From assembly GCA_039704465.1 (NCBI GenBank), contig JASFAU010000006.1, positions 558,001 through 622,000 on the forward strand: 64,000 nt of DNA, written 5' to 3'. Within the stretch, counting starts at the first letter, position 1. Every line of letters begins with the position of its first letter. A program made the position numbers and the translations under genes. This DNA comes from Plasmodiophora brassicae. Lineage: Eukaryota > Endomyxa > Phytomyxea > Plasmodiophorida > Plasmodiophoridae. This document shows positions 43,340 through 54,900 of this stretch, piece after piece. Under the pieces are notes generated by a model, which made no database searches, had not been told where the DNA came from, and saw only the letters and a list, made by a program, of their open reading frames with translations.

Positions 43340-44651
43340 ATGTCGGCTGCGCACGCCGTGCTGGACGAGCATGGAGCCATCCCGTTGGTGGTGGCGGCGG
43401 TATTGTACATGGTTATATACCTGCTGAAGACTCCATGTCGTACGTCTGTCCTTCCAGGGCAAGCGTGGGTCGATGAGCTTCTCGTTGGGAGTCCCAGGCG
43501 CTTCCGTGAGGTCATGCGCATGGAGCAGGAGACGTTCCGTTGTCTGCGACGCCATCTAATTGACAAGGATCTTCTACGAGCCAGCCGCTGGGCGTCCGTT
43601 GACGAAAAACTTGCCATTTTCCTGTATATGTCGGGCACGCCGCAACGAACCGCGATGCCCAAGGACGGTTCCAGCGCAGCGGTTGGACAATTACGCGGTA
43701 GGTACCCAAATGCGCATAGTGCCCATCATTTGCGCTGAAAACGGTTGACCAGATGTTTTAATGATGTCTTACGTGCGCTCGTGACGATGAGTGCCGATGT
43801 GATCGCACTTCCTGAGCCTGGACGTGTCCCAAGTCAGATTCGGAACAATCGGAAGTGGTTCCCATACTTCAAGGACTGTCTGGGTGCCTTGGATGGGACC
43901 CATATTCCATGCCAGCCGCCTAAGCACAGAGCACGACCATTTCGGAACCGCAAGCATTTCGCCAGCCAGAACGTCCTTGCGGTCTGTTCGTTCAACCTGC
44001 GATTCATGTACGTCCTCGCAGGCTGGGAGGGGTCCGCGTCCGATGGGCGAGTTCTCGGCAGTGCTATGTCTAAGAGTTTCGTTATCCCTAACGGCAAATA
44101 TTACCTGGGCGATGCTGGGTATGCTCTGTCGTCGTATTGCTTGACACGCTACCGGGGAGTTCGTTATCATCTTCGAGAATGAAAACAAGGTTCTTTAAAG
44201 CCGGCCAACGCCAAGGAGCTGTTCAACCTGCGCCACAGTCAGGCAAGGAATGCCATCGAGCGCGTGATCGGAGTCCTGAAGAAGCGCTTCTCCCTACTAG
44301 CAACTGTTCCACAGTATCCGTTTGGAACACAGGTATGCCACACCCTAGGACATTCGACATCGTATTTCTTACATGGTACCGATATAGGTTCACCTTGTGT
44401 ATGCCCTTTGCGCTCTGCACAACGTAATATCGGATCTCGAGGACCACGAGTATTTCGAGGCACAGTACCTTGAAGACCTCGCCATACGCGACGCCCTGCG
44501 AAAGACCCGTCCGCCCCGACCACAACAACATTTTCCTGCACCTGACGATCACGCAATGAAGAGCAAACGGGACGCCATTGCACAGGCGATGTGGGAAGAC
44601 TATATCAACATTCCGCGTCAATGCAATCGCGGGCGCAATCGACGTCAATGA
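43340..44651 (+). pseudogene. PIF/Harbinger DDE transposase, decayed
   Basis: Recognisable parts in order: an N-terminal helical region, EKLAIFLY, then (one frame over) GHAATNRDAQGRFQRSGW and, after an intron, RCFNDVLRALV; the DDE domain with LGALDGTHIPC (first Asp), GWEGSASDGRVL (second Asp), KYYLGDAGYALS, and NAKELFNLRHSQARNAIERV (third acidic residue); then GVLKKRFSLL and a spliced C-terminus. Two lesions: a one-base frameshift at about 43630, and an in-frame TGA at 44181-44183 where the family has Trp in RE-W. No room exists for an intron at either. The element starts directly after tRNA copy 2. Terminal inverted repeats were not found. Confidence 0.85.
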
Positions 44652-44726
44652 TCAGGGTGCACCCGGGGTATCAACCCATAAATGTACTGTATTACGGGAG
44701 TCGCGTACAACCTCACGAGAAATGGA

Positions 44727-45779
44727 TCACTTGTGCAAAGCAATCTGACGACGAACCCAAGCGTCGCGAGGTCCGCCTGGAGCCAGCGCCAGCAGCATCG
44801 CAGCCTTGACTGGGTTGGCGACGACATCCACCGCAACCGCTAGATCCTCGTCCAAAAGTTGGAACTGGTACTCCTCCATTAGCAGGTTGACCGCTTGAGT
44901 GAAGTCAGAGGAATAGCAGGAGGCTCGAAGTCAGGTCTTTAGGGCTTCATCATACCTTCGACGTACCGAGAGAAAGCGCTCGCCATGATGTGGCCTGCTG
45001 ATTTACGCGGTGTCAGTTCGGTTTCAAGTTTCGGTTTTTTCTTGAGGGGCGACGTTATCGTCGACGCCTCAGATGGCCGAGTGATTCCTCGTCCTTGCTG
45101 GGACGAGCCGCTGGTTGAAGGGAGCTCGAGGTATCGGAATTGGCGCTTGACGATCGAGATGTATCCTCGCGGGGTACATGGACGTTACCCCGTTCGGGCA
45201 GCAGTTCGCCGATCTCCTCAGCGTCCTCTCCAGTGGCAAGGGCGCCATCGAGAAGTATGCACAAATGATCGTACAATGGGAACGGACGGTCTCGCCACGC
45301 AACGTAATTCTTCTTCGGATCTATTTGGGCCTGCCATCGAAACGATCATTAGTGTGTGAATCAGTGCCAGCATGGCGAACTACCGATATCAGCTTCTGCC
45401 AAACGTCATCTGGTGCAGTGGCGATCCTCCGGTTGTCGTCTCAGCCGAAACCGGAATAGTCCAGGAGGGCACGGAACTGTGAATATTTCGTTTTCAACAT
45501 GGTTATCAAAATCACGTTGACATGCAATGACGGTGTATAATCCACCGAGTCGAAGAGGTTCTTCAGCTGAACCAGCGAGTAGTCCAACCTGAGTTTCGTA
45601 ATGAATTTGGCATGGACAGCTCTCCATGCCTCCTTCTTGAAGGTGTTACCGGCGCACTTGCCCAGATCCGCCTGCTTCTGGAGCAGGCGGATGAGGTACT
45701 TCGATTTCTCGCCGTCCTTGCAGTTCGCGGACCCGGTATCCCTACCCACCATTGCAAATGCAGTTGCTGGAGGTCCCAA
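44727..45779 (-). pseudogene. Myb/SANT-like DNA-binding partner gene of the Harbinger element, with nonsense codon
   Basis: Minus-strand exons give KYLIRLLQKQADLGKCAG, TFKKEAWRAVHAKFI, LVQLKNLFDS, LKTKYSQFRALLDYSGFG and then, past a TGA at 45441-45443, DDNRRIATAPDDVWQKLI, KKNYVAWRDRPFPLYDHL, a linker, and a C-terminal helical part ending VRRQIALHK. This is the Myb/SANT-like domain (Myb_DNA-bind_3) in which SGFG is followed by W-D; here the Trp codon is TGA. A second gene of this type is a standard partner of PIF/Harbinger transposases. It lies tail-to-tail with the transposase, stops 75 bp apart. The true N-terminal exon may lie further up, to about 46016. Confidence 0.75.
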
Positions 45780-46477
45780 CTACATAAGTCAGGGGAGCAG
45801 GCTATTCTCCAACCGGCCAGCATGACAGGCTCCGAAACTTTGGAGACAATTGTAGACCCGGACAGTATCTTAAGACTGATCGATCGACTTAGCCCAGCGT
45901 GCGAATCCGAGGCCGGCTCCGCGACGTCGTTGTGATCCGCGGACACCTTGGGAAACGTTTCCGTCAGTTCTCCCAAACACATCTGCGGGACGGTCACTCT
46001 TCGACTACGAGACATATCAATATCGAATAGAAAGGTGAACAACGCGGTCGATGAGGTCCCAAATATCCCTAAGGATGTCAGTCCAACAGGTATCGGCAAG
46101 CGGTAAGCTGCCGCGGTGCAAACCCTGAGGAAAAGGCATAGAGCGGGTGGAATAACGTGTGGTTATTGCAACCCGAGACGTTGTTCGTACATGAACCGGC
46201 AGCTTCATCTGCCTCACGTCGGTATTAACAATGGATACCTACCACCAGTCTTGTAAATTATACCCGCAAGCCTCGGTGCTACGGACTACCCATAGTTCGT
46301 CAATCCAAACAATTGGTATTGTACTGGAAAGGAAGCTATTCAGGCTGTGGGGGAGGAGCATCTCCTGCATTGACCCAAGGAAGTAGAGACGATAAAAACG
46401 CCACTAACGGATTTTGGCCTTGGAAGGGGTTAGCGGCGCGTTGAACAGCCACTGCATTAAACGCTATTAGGATCCTG
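45780..46477. other. about 700 bp without a confident gene
   Basis: May hold the 5' exon of the Myb-like gene (minus strand, an open stretch near 45830-46016 starting MSRSRRVTVPQ) and the right end of the Harbinger element. No terminal inverted repeat was recognised. Confidence 0.3.
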
Positions 46478-48694
46478 TCACAGCCACACGATTTCCGGGT
46501 ACGTACCGTTTTCTTCTACGTCGACACCAGCAGGGAGAACTGCACCCTGATCTCCAAACTCGCTGACGTCTAGTTTAGACACTCCATAGGCATCAGATTT
46601 GCAGCGTGCCAAAAACTCGTTACGAGCCTTGTCGAACTCGTCAGTGACGCACAGGCCTGGAACAACGTAAGATAACATGGCCTCATGAGTGCGACTAAAT
46701 CACAAACCTTCGTCCAACTTATCAACTAGGAGCTCAGCATTCGCACTGACCCAGTCCAAGACCTGTTCGCATTGTCAATGCGGCTCTCACGCCATCCACT
46801 AAGACCTACCTGTTCCTCTTTCCACAAAGTTCCAGAACGCTCGATGAAAATGTCCACCAGCTTCCGCAGGCCTGACTCGTCTTCAAGTCGCAACCGGGCT
46901 TCACGGAAATGCAAATGACCAAGAACTTTCTTCCATCGTCCTTTACGAGGCTCGTTCGACCTATATCAAACGTGTCAATGTTGCAACGCCTGCAGACGCA
47001 TCTGCCATGACCTACCCGATCTTCACCAAGATACGTTCAAGGACTTCTGGGTACAGCAGCAGGCTCTGCTGCACCAGCTCCGACGGCGTTGTATCTGATG
47101 TATCGACAATGGTATTGACGAGAACGACATCAGTAAACAAATCTCGCCGGTTATCAGTCAGGTATTTCGCAAGTGCAACAGCGAAGGCCCAGCTGGGTAG
47201 CATAAGGACACTATTGATCAGCGGTATCATTTCGTCGCCCCTCGACGTGTTGTTCGTATAGTCGTATGATGAGGCAAATTGCAGCACAAATTGAGGGATC
47301 GACGCACGGAATGCAAAGTGCTCCAGATGAAGCAGGGCCTCTGTCGCGTACCGCGACGGGCCGGACGGCCACCTAATCTCGAATCAGATTTCGCATTCCG
47401 ACCAAAGAGACCAGCATTCGAGATTACGGAGATCGTGTGATCTTGAGAGCAAGCTTACACAGCTCGAGAGCGGTTCGAGTACAACCGCGACGTCCAACGA
47501 ATTGCATATGACGTCGCAGCGCACGGAAGAAACTGGCATTTTCCGGCAGGTTTAGATCCAGGTAGCAAGCCGGACGTCCCTGTCAGCACGCAATGAGCAG
47601 CCGTGTCGCGACCGAAACGAAGGAATACCGATAGAATGTCAAACTTGGGATGGAAGTTTCCTTCCATCGCGTAAATAGCTCTTGACACCAAGTCTGCAGC
47701 GATTGGGAATTCACCATGCAGGCGGTAAATATCGCTCTAAGGGGACGGCAGTAAGCAGGCCCGGTAAGGCATTGAAGTAGGCGCGGCACACCATTTGCAG
47801 CAGGGTCCCAATGTGCCACGGTTGCAATTGCAGAAGCGTTGCCAGGGCCTGGGGATCGTGCGTACGCGCACATGCTTCGAACTGCTCTTGCATGCTGACG
47901 TAATCAGCACCCCAGCAGAATGAGAACTCGCCAGCGTTGCTGTCAAATCGCATGGAAAGGCCTAGCTGGCCCAGAGGTACAACAGGCCAATCATCCCTGT
48001 TCTAAGTGTTACAAATGGTCTGCCTTATGCCATCTCCTGTACGTACTTTGCTTTGACCAGAATGGACTTCCGCACGCGTTTAATTCGCTGGGCTGCGACC
48101 GCGGCTCCTCGGTTGCGACCACGAGCTGTTGCGTCATGGCGGTTAGCGATCCCAACTTACAGGATGACGATACAAAGTCCATTTTAACCTGGTTGAGTGG
48201 ACGTTTCAGCCTGCAGCGCAGCCGAACCGAAAAGGTTTCGTAGTTCGCGTTCCGAATCAAAGAATCTGGCTTCGCACTGAAGGACTCGGTCCAGTAGAGA
48301 GTCGCAGGCGGCGTCATTCGATTCTGCATGATCCGCAGATGTTCCAGACGCTGCAGCAGCATTCGTTGCTTGAAATCGAGCAATCTCTTCCTCGATCGAC
48401 AGAGTCTGCGTCGCAGGCTTCTTCTGCTTTGCACCGCTTCAGAATATAACGCAAGGACGCTGTTGATAAATTAGGTTGGACCTGTCGAACAGCAGGCCGA
48501 ACAGGAGATGGGGTTCTTCCGCCACCAACACTCTCGTTGTCGGCTTCAGAGCTCTCGTCCCCAGCCAGCGCTGCAAACGCATTCACGACTGCCTCTTGCT
48601 GGTCGTCTTCGGTCTCCTGTTCGTCAGTATCATCACCAGCGGATGCAGGAGCTGGCAGATCGGCTGGATAGGCGCGTCGCAGCGCTCGACTCGA
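46478..48694 (-). CDS. TCF25: TCF25 / Rqc1 family protein
   Basis: Start ATG 48694 gives MSSRALRRAYPADLP, the hallmark N-terminus of TCF25 (SxRALRR), followed by an acidic region and SLRYILKRCK. Inner exons contain MQEQFEACARTHDPQAL, LLQLQPWHIGTLLQM, then MIPLINSVLMLPSWAFAVAL and VQQSLLLYPEVLERILV, which match the TPR-like core. The end is SEFGDQGAVLPAGVDVEENG. The protein is a subunit of the ribosome quality control complex (yeast Rqc1), which with Listerin and NEMF handles stalled nascent chains on 60S subunits. There are several short introns; not all joins were solved. Confidence 0.75.
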
Positions 48695-48989
48695 CATTGC
48701 ACAGGCCAGATGCCGCAAATGTCCGTGAAGCTGTCACCAGGAGCCCAAGACGAAGCGGTCACCAGGGCGCGCAGCAGCCTTAGACGATGCTGTCACCGTT
48801 ACTCCACAGGCCCAAGCCGAACTGTGTACTCCACCGGATACTTTCTACACAGAATACGACACAAGTCGGTGACGTGACCTAGACTATCCTTTGTAAGGTT
48901 GCTGTGGCTAGGAAAGGCTCCGTCAATGGGTGCGGGAGGGTATTTCGACAACTGTATCCAACTGTTCCGAGTGGTCCATGAGAGCACGC

Positions 48990-49765
48990 TAAACGTCCGA
49001 CCTGTCGTTGAACGGGTACTCGCCTACCTGCGGCGCTCTGCATGGGCATCGGCTCGGATGGGATACTGCTGTTCTTGGCGGATGTTGACAACCGCCTAAA
49101 GACTTGGTGTCTCGATTTCGGCGATTGCCATAAGTCGCTGCTGGCGCACGATGACGTTATCGTGGCCGTGAATTTTATTCGCTGTTACCTATTGACAACC
49201 AGCAAAGACAAACAGGTGATACGTGCTGAACGCTGTGGAATTCAATTTTCTTGTGCATTTACAGGGACGCGGAATAGGTCGAGCAGATCTATGCCCGTCT
49301 GGGCACTACCTAGGCCGGAGGGCGGCGCTTTGGCGGTCAACAGTGCAGGGCGAACGCTCGTGAGAGCTGGCAAGGATTGGTCCATTCGCGTTCGGGCTGA
49401 AAACAGAGGAGCAGGGTACATCTATCATTCCGTGCACCATAAGCCCTGATCTGACTTGCACGTTTAGCTGCGTCCTGGAGAACGAACTGGACGCTTGTCA
49501 AGCTTTCACTTACTATTGTATGCCTTCATCAAAACCGAACGAACCGACTTCGATTCCGATGCTCATTGGCCTGGCGCCGTTCGCGTCCACGACCAAGGTC
49601 CTGACCGAGGCACGCCCGAATCAGCTCGAGGTTATCCTCGTCGACACCGTCAGCCAGTGTACGTCATCCCAGAGGCAGATCGATGCCAGTGTCCTCGACC
49701 ATCTACGCAGAGAAGTTGGCACTTCCTTGATGGACCCAGGACCCGGCTTCTTGCCGTTTATTTAA
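48990..49765 (+). pseudogene. 3' fragment of a WDR3/Utp12-like gene
   Basis: The segment includes DGILLFLADVDNRLKTWCLD, then LLAHDDVIVAVNFI, YLLTTSKDKQV, and after a probable intron GHYLGRR, ALAVNSAGRTLV, AGKDWSIRV, followed downstream by PMLIGLAPFASTTKVL and RPNQLEVILVD. These match the last WD40 repeats and the start of the Utp12 C-terminal domain of WDR3, a component of the U3 small-subunit processome. The pieces lie in different frames without good splice sites, the aromatic residues of the WD motifs are lost, and no N-terminal WD repeats are found between 48695 and 48990. It is therefore read as a truncated, decaying copy. Confidence 0.5.
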
Positions 49766-51363
49766 CGATAACCGACCACGGGTGGTCGACCTTGCCGTAC
49801 TGCGACGTACACGGTTCAGTGTCAAACGCTGTGTGGACTCTCAGTACTCTGCCGACCTGAATATCCATGATCGTTCGAGAGATACGCTGCGTGAGAGCAC
49901 CTGCCTGGCCATTGGGATCCTTCGGATCCAACGGAATCGGATAATCCTATGGTAACATGATCAGACGTTCAATCTCGTACCGGGCACGCGCATATTACCT
50001 TCCCCTTGAAATGAACGCTCTTGACAGGGCTGACAATAGCAGCCGTCCCAGATCCGAACGCCTCGATCATCTGCATGCCTTCTTTGAATGCGAACGCTTA
50101 TGGCTGTCAGATCATCCAGACGTACCCTGTCCTCTTCGACAGCTTCCATGACCTCATGGAGCGTAATCTTACGTTCGGATACTTTGAACTCGCCCCACTC
50201 TCGACACAGCGTCAGGATGGAATCGCGAGTTATGCCTGGCAATATTGTTCCGTCTGTCAATGGGGCCGTCACCAGCTCCGGTTCACCGTCTCGATTCTTG
50301 AAGAAGAAGAACTGCACGTTGCTTAAGAGGCGTCAAACGCATGCTTTCCATTGCATTCGACGAACCTGGTTCATCGTCCCGACTTCGGTTATCTGCAAAT
50401 CAGGCCCAAACAGCCACAGGACTTGGGCGAACCCGCGAGACATGGCTAAGCGTTGGGCTTTTATCGCCGGCGCGTAGTTCCTGTTGGCACATGTCAACGA
50501 GAAGGACCGTGCTTGAGATCAATGTGTCTGATTGCAATACGCGCCAATCTTGCTGCCTCCGGCGCCGCCCGGCCAAGCACGAACATGCTCATGGTCCGCA
50601 TACAGAGACACGGCCTTAAACCCGCTGGCGTAATACGGGCCAAAAGGACTCATAATCGTGTAGAAGCGCACAGCCTCTGATGGCGCAACACCAAGGAATG
50701 GCTGCATATGCGTTTCAGCACAATGGTACAATGGTACACGTCACGGCGACTGACATAGGTGCTGATGAGTGTCGGGCGAATATAGAGAGAGTAACCCAAC
50801 CCCTTGGGGATCCAGTCCTTGTCGAGCTTAACCAGCTCCTTTATGCCGTCGAGCATGATGTGCTCGTCAGGGCACTTTCAGCAGTAACAGCGTCAGACAG
50901 TGGTTCGCCGCGCTCATGGTATCACTTACAGGCATGACGAGACGGTCGGCTGAGTTCAGTAGGCGTTTCATGTTCATATCGGGACGGAACAGCCGGATCT
51001 GGTTGTCATCGTCAACGTACGCCTTCATGCCCTCGAAGCACGCTACATGGGCTCGATGAGTCCCAAATATCCTGTACGCTTCGAGACGTCATAAAGTGTA
51101 CCAAGCGCGTAGTGGAAGACTGTCGCAGCCGGATCCAAACAGAACGGGGCATAGGCCGTAATCTGGGGAGCCGTCCATCCGGCGGGTTTCGACCAATCCA
51201 TCGTCAGTAGGTGATCCGTGAATGTCTTCCCGAACACGAGCTGCTCCTTGGGCAGCTTTATTTTCGGGCTCGTCGTTTTCGTGATCTGGACGGCCGTCGG
51301 CGGTCGCGTCGACATCAGCCTGGCGCATGCAGGCGCCAAGTACGTCGTGATGGACCGCATCAT
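49758..51363 (-). CDS. BCAT: branched-chain amino acid aminotransferase, probably mitochondrial
   Basis: Start ATG 51363 gives a likely mitochondrial presequence ([18 protein letters not shown]). The following domains are visible on several exons: [34 protein letters not shown] with the [19 protein letters not shown] block, [20 protein letters not shown], the substrate/PLP region [18 protein letters not shown] and [48 protein letters not shown] and VEEDRV. The stop is at 49758 after HPWSVIVK. This is the fold-type IV PLP enzyme that interconverts valine, leucine and isoleucine with their keto acids. The gene contains about eight introns. Confidence 0.88.
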
Positions 51364-51997
51364 GCACGTGTCAGGCGGAGCACGATGACGACGTTCGATC
51401 CAACCGGCGAGCGTTCGAGATGTGAGGACGTGCCGGTCGTGTGGTCCACTTGCCAAGGTCCGGCTGACCGTCCCAGGCTGACAGCACCCACTCTACAGTT
51501 GTTCCAGACACGAAGCCCCGACGGACGGGTCACGGGTACCAGCAGCCAGGTGGATGCGTTACACAGAGCTTCGAGAAACCCCCTTGCCCGGAACAACAAT
51601 AGGAAGCACAAGGGCCTCGCACGAAAGAGACAGGCCTCGCCAATTTTGGGCAAACACGTGCCATGGACAGGTTGAAGCGTCGAGGCACCCTTGCGTTTTC
51701 AGGATCCACTTATGACATACCATTTCGTCGTTTTACACTATACTACTTGATCATGTGTCGACAGTTGGGAAGACTGTATCAGCAACCCTTGCTGCGCCGT
51801 GTTACAGCACGAACACGATTGCAGCGTCGCGATGCGGTCGAAGTCGGGGGACGGCAGCGCGTTCGCATATCCCAATGTGTCGAACGATAAGAGCCAGTGC
51901 GGTTGCTCAATGTGTGGCATCCTGAGCGCCGGGCATTCTTTGTTCGAGTTGCACAAAAAAGCAGGCGACGTGCGGGACCGCTGCGGGACAATCCGAC

Positions 51998-54900
51998 GTG
52001 ATGGCGGCCATGCCGTCCGTCGCGGCCGACGCCGACCTGCTGAAGCTGCAGGTCGAGCAGCAGAAGGATGCAATGAAGGGGCTGGAAGCGAACCTGGAGA
52101 AATTCAAGGCATGCGACGTCGCTGCTGCTGTCGACGGCTGCTGCCTAACCGACGGTTGTAGGACATGGAGCTGGAGTCGTCGGCACGTCTGACGGAGGAG
52201 CTGGCCAGCGCCCTGGATGTGCAGTGCCAGTTACGCGTTCGCAATCAGTCGCTGCTGAGAACGATTGAGAATCAGGCGCATACGATTGAACTTTTGCTTA
52301 CGAAACAGTTTCAAGCTGCCAATGACATTGAGAGCCTGAAATCGTCTGCCAAATCTGCCCAAGATGATTTTGAAGGTATTGTTTCTAAAGATCTTGCTGC
52401 TGCATCACTGAATGACATATCGTTCAGAACGTCTGCGCATTCGCGATAAGGCATATGCTGTCCTAGAGCGCCAACACGCTGACCAAATGAGCGAAACTAC
52501 GTATCTGAAGGCGCAATTGGAACAACTGTCTGCGTTGCTGGCCAGTACACGGCGTGAGGCGGCTTCTCAGGTTGAGTCTGCGCTGTCGACACCGAGAAAA
52601 GAAGACTCGCAACGCCTTCATGAGACTCTAGCAGAAATCGAGGCTCTGCGGCTCGCCAGCCGGCTTCATGAAGAGAAAGCGGACGAGTTTCGCAGCCAGG
52701 TCTGCCGTCTAGATGGTATATCGTTTGTTGGTTGCCGTATGGAAGATGCACTCATTTCGTATGACACCTATAGAGGAGCTCATTGCTGCTGACCACCTGA
52801 AGGCCAGTCTTCAAGCTGAGGTTCAACGCTCTGTGAGTACAAGTTTGTTTCTCTTAATGCTTGCTGCCTGTTGAACCGATCCCTTAGGCTGCATCGGTGG
52901 CATCTCTTGACGAGTCGGTAACGAGCCTACGACGTCAACTCGAAAAGTCTGAGTCGTCTCGGCAATCGGCTGAGGCGCAGAACTTGGAGCTGATGCGACA
53001 TCTAGAAGAAACCAGTTCGCGACTTGATGCCATCAACCTGCAAGTCGATAACATGCAGGCGGAGAACGCGAATAGGGTTGCCAATCTCACAGGGCGATTA
53101 GAGCAACTCCAGGCTGTGCATGACGACCAGTTGAAGGTCGGCAACGAGGAGCGTTCTGAGCTTCTTCGACAAGTAGCAAGGCTCCAGGCTGACAACGATA
53201 CTCTTCGGCTGAAGTCAGAATCCGCTTCGCGTCTTGAGCAACAGATCGAAGATCTTGCCCATTCAAGGCTCGAGCTGACTAAGGAAATTGACGAATTACG
53301 CTCTCGCGAACGTGCAGTGAGGGAGGAGCGTGACCGGTCGCGTGAAGAGCGCGATAGGTCCATTGATCGAGTTCGTGAACTGCAGGCGGAATACAAGCGC
53401 ATCGTCGAGGAACGCGACAGATCGCTTGATCGTATTGCTGAATTGCAAGCTGGCAACCAGCGCGCCATCGAAGAATGTCATGAATCAATTAGAGAACGCG
53501 ATAGATCGCGTGAGGAACGGGAGAGGTCACTCGAGCGCCTTGCCGAGATCGAGGTCGAAAAGAACAACATTGTCGATGAGCGCGACAAACTGATCCAAGA
53601 GCACGACAAATCGATTGGGCGAATTACCGAATTGCAGGCTGACAATGTGAACCACGTGAGGAGACTGGGAGAGCTCGACGAGGAGATCTCGATGCTGAAA
53701 GCCCTGAACTCCGATTTGCTGAAAGAAGTCGAGAACCTGAAGTCCAATAATGCTTCGATTAGTTCCAGGGTTCATGAACGACAGCTGAAGATTGATGCAC
53801 TGACTGCCGACCTCGCTTCTGCACTCGCCGACGTCGATCGTCGCACGGAAGATTTAGCTGCCGCCAGAGCACGCTGGGAACAACTGGAGACGCGGCTGAA
53901 CGAACTCAACTCCAGCTTTACATCTTCACTATCGATTACCAGCAACGCTAAAGAGACCTTGCTTGAACGGATTGCTGAATTGCAGGCCGACAACGCGAAC
54001 CAGCGCACGCGTTTAGCTGAACTCAACGACGAGGTTGGTATACTTCGAAACACGAAATCCGATCTGCTGAAGGAGATTGAGGATGGCAAGTCTGAAAACG
54101 CTTCAATTGCGGCCAGGCTGCGTGAGCGACAGATGAAGATGGATGCACTGACAGCTGATCTCGCCGCTGCATTGTCAGATCTCCATCGTCGCACTGAAGA
54201 GCTGTCTGATATGAGAATACGCTACGAGCACCTTGAGAGACAACTGAACGAAGTCGACTCCAAGCTTACTTCCTCATTGTCAACAGCGAGCAACGAAAAG
54301 GAAACGCTGCTCCAGCGCATTGCTGAGCTAGAGGCCGGTAACGGTGATCTTCGCAAGAGGTGCCGAGAACTGGAAAACGAAGTTGCCGTCCTTTCAAACA
54401 TGAAGTCCGGTTTGCTGAAGGAGATCGAGGGTGTGAAGTCGGACAACGCTTCCATTGCGACCCGGTTGCATGAACGAGAACTGAGAATCGATGCGCTTGC
54501 TGCAGACCTGGCCTCTGCCTTGTCCGGTCTTGATCGTCGCACCGTTGAATTGTCGGACGTCAATGCTCGATGCAAAGACCTGGATACGCAGCTCAACGAC
54601 CTGAGTGCAAACTTCGCAGATAAGTTATCCACTGCAAGCCAAGCAAAGGACAGGCTGCTCATCGAAGCGGAAACGTTGGGCAACGAAGTGTCCCGCCTTC
54701 GTGAATACGCTTCCGCACTTGATGCGTCACTGGGCAATCGTGTCAATACCCTGGACGGCTGCGTCTCTGCGATCGCCTCCTCCGTTGCGGATCTGCTGTC
54801 CCTGTCAATTGCCATCGTCTCGGCAGCTGAATCTGCATCTAGTGTCTGCGAGGATATGTGTGACGAGGTCGAAGCTGCTGCGACCGCCTTTCTCCTTCAG

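Noticed and set aside
44181..44183. Selenocysteine reading of the in-frame TGA
   Set aside because: The family has Trp, not Cys, at this site and there is no reason for a selenoprotein in a transposase.
43340..45779. TGA read as tryptophan (altered genetic code) in the Harbinger genes
   Set aside because: Clear host genes (peroxiredoxin, glucosamine-6-phosphate deaminase, the IKS1-like kinase) end with TGA and use TGG for Trp, and the transposase also has a frameshift.
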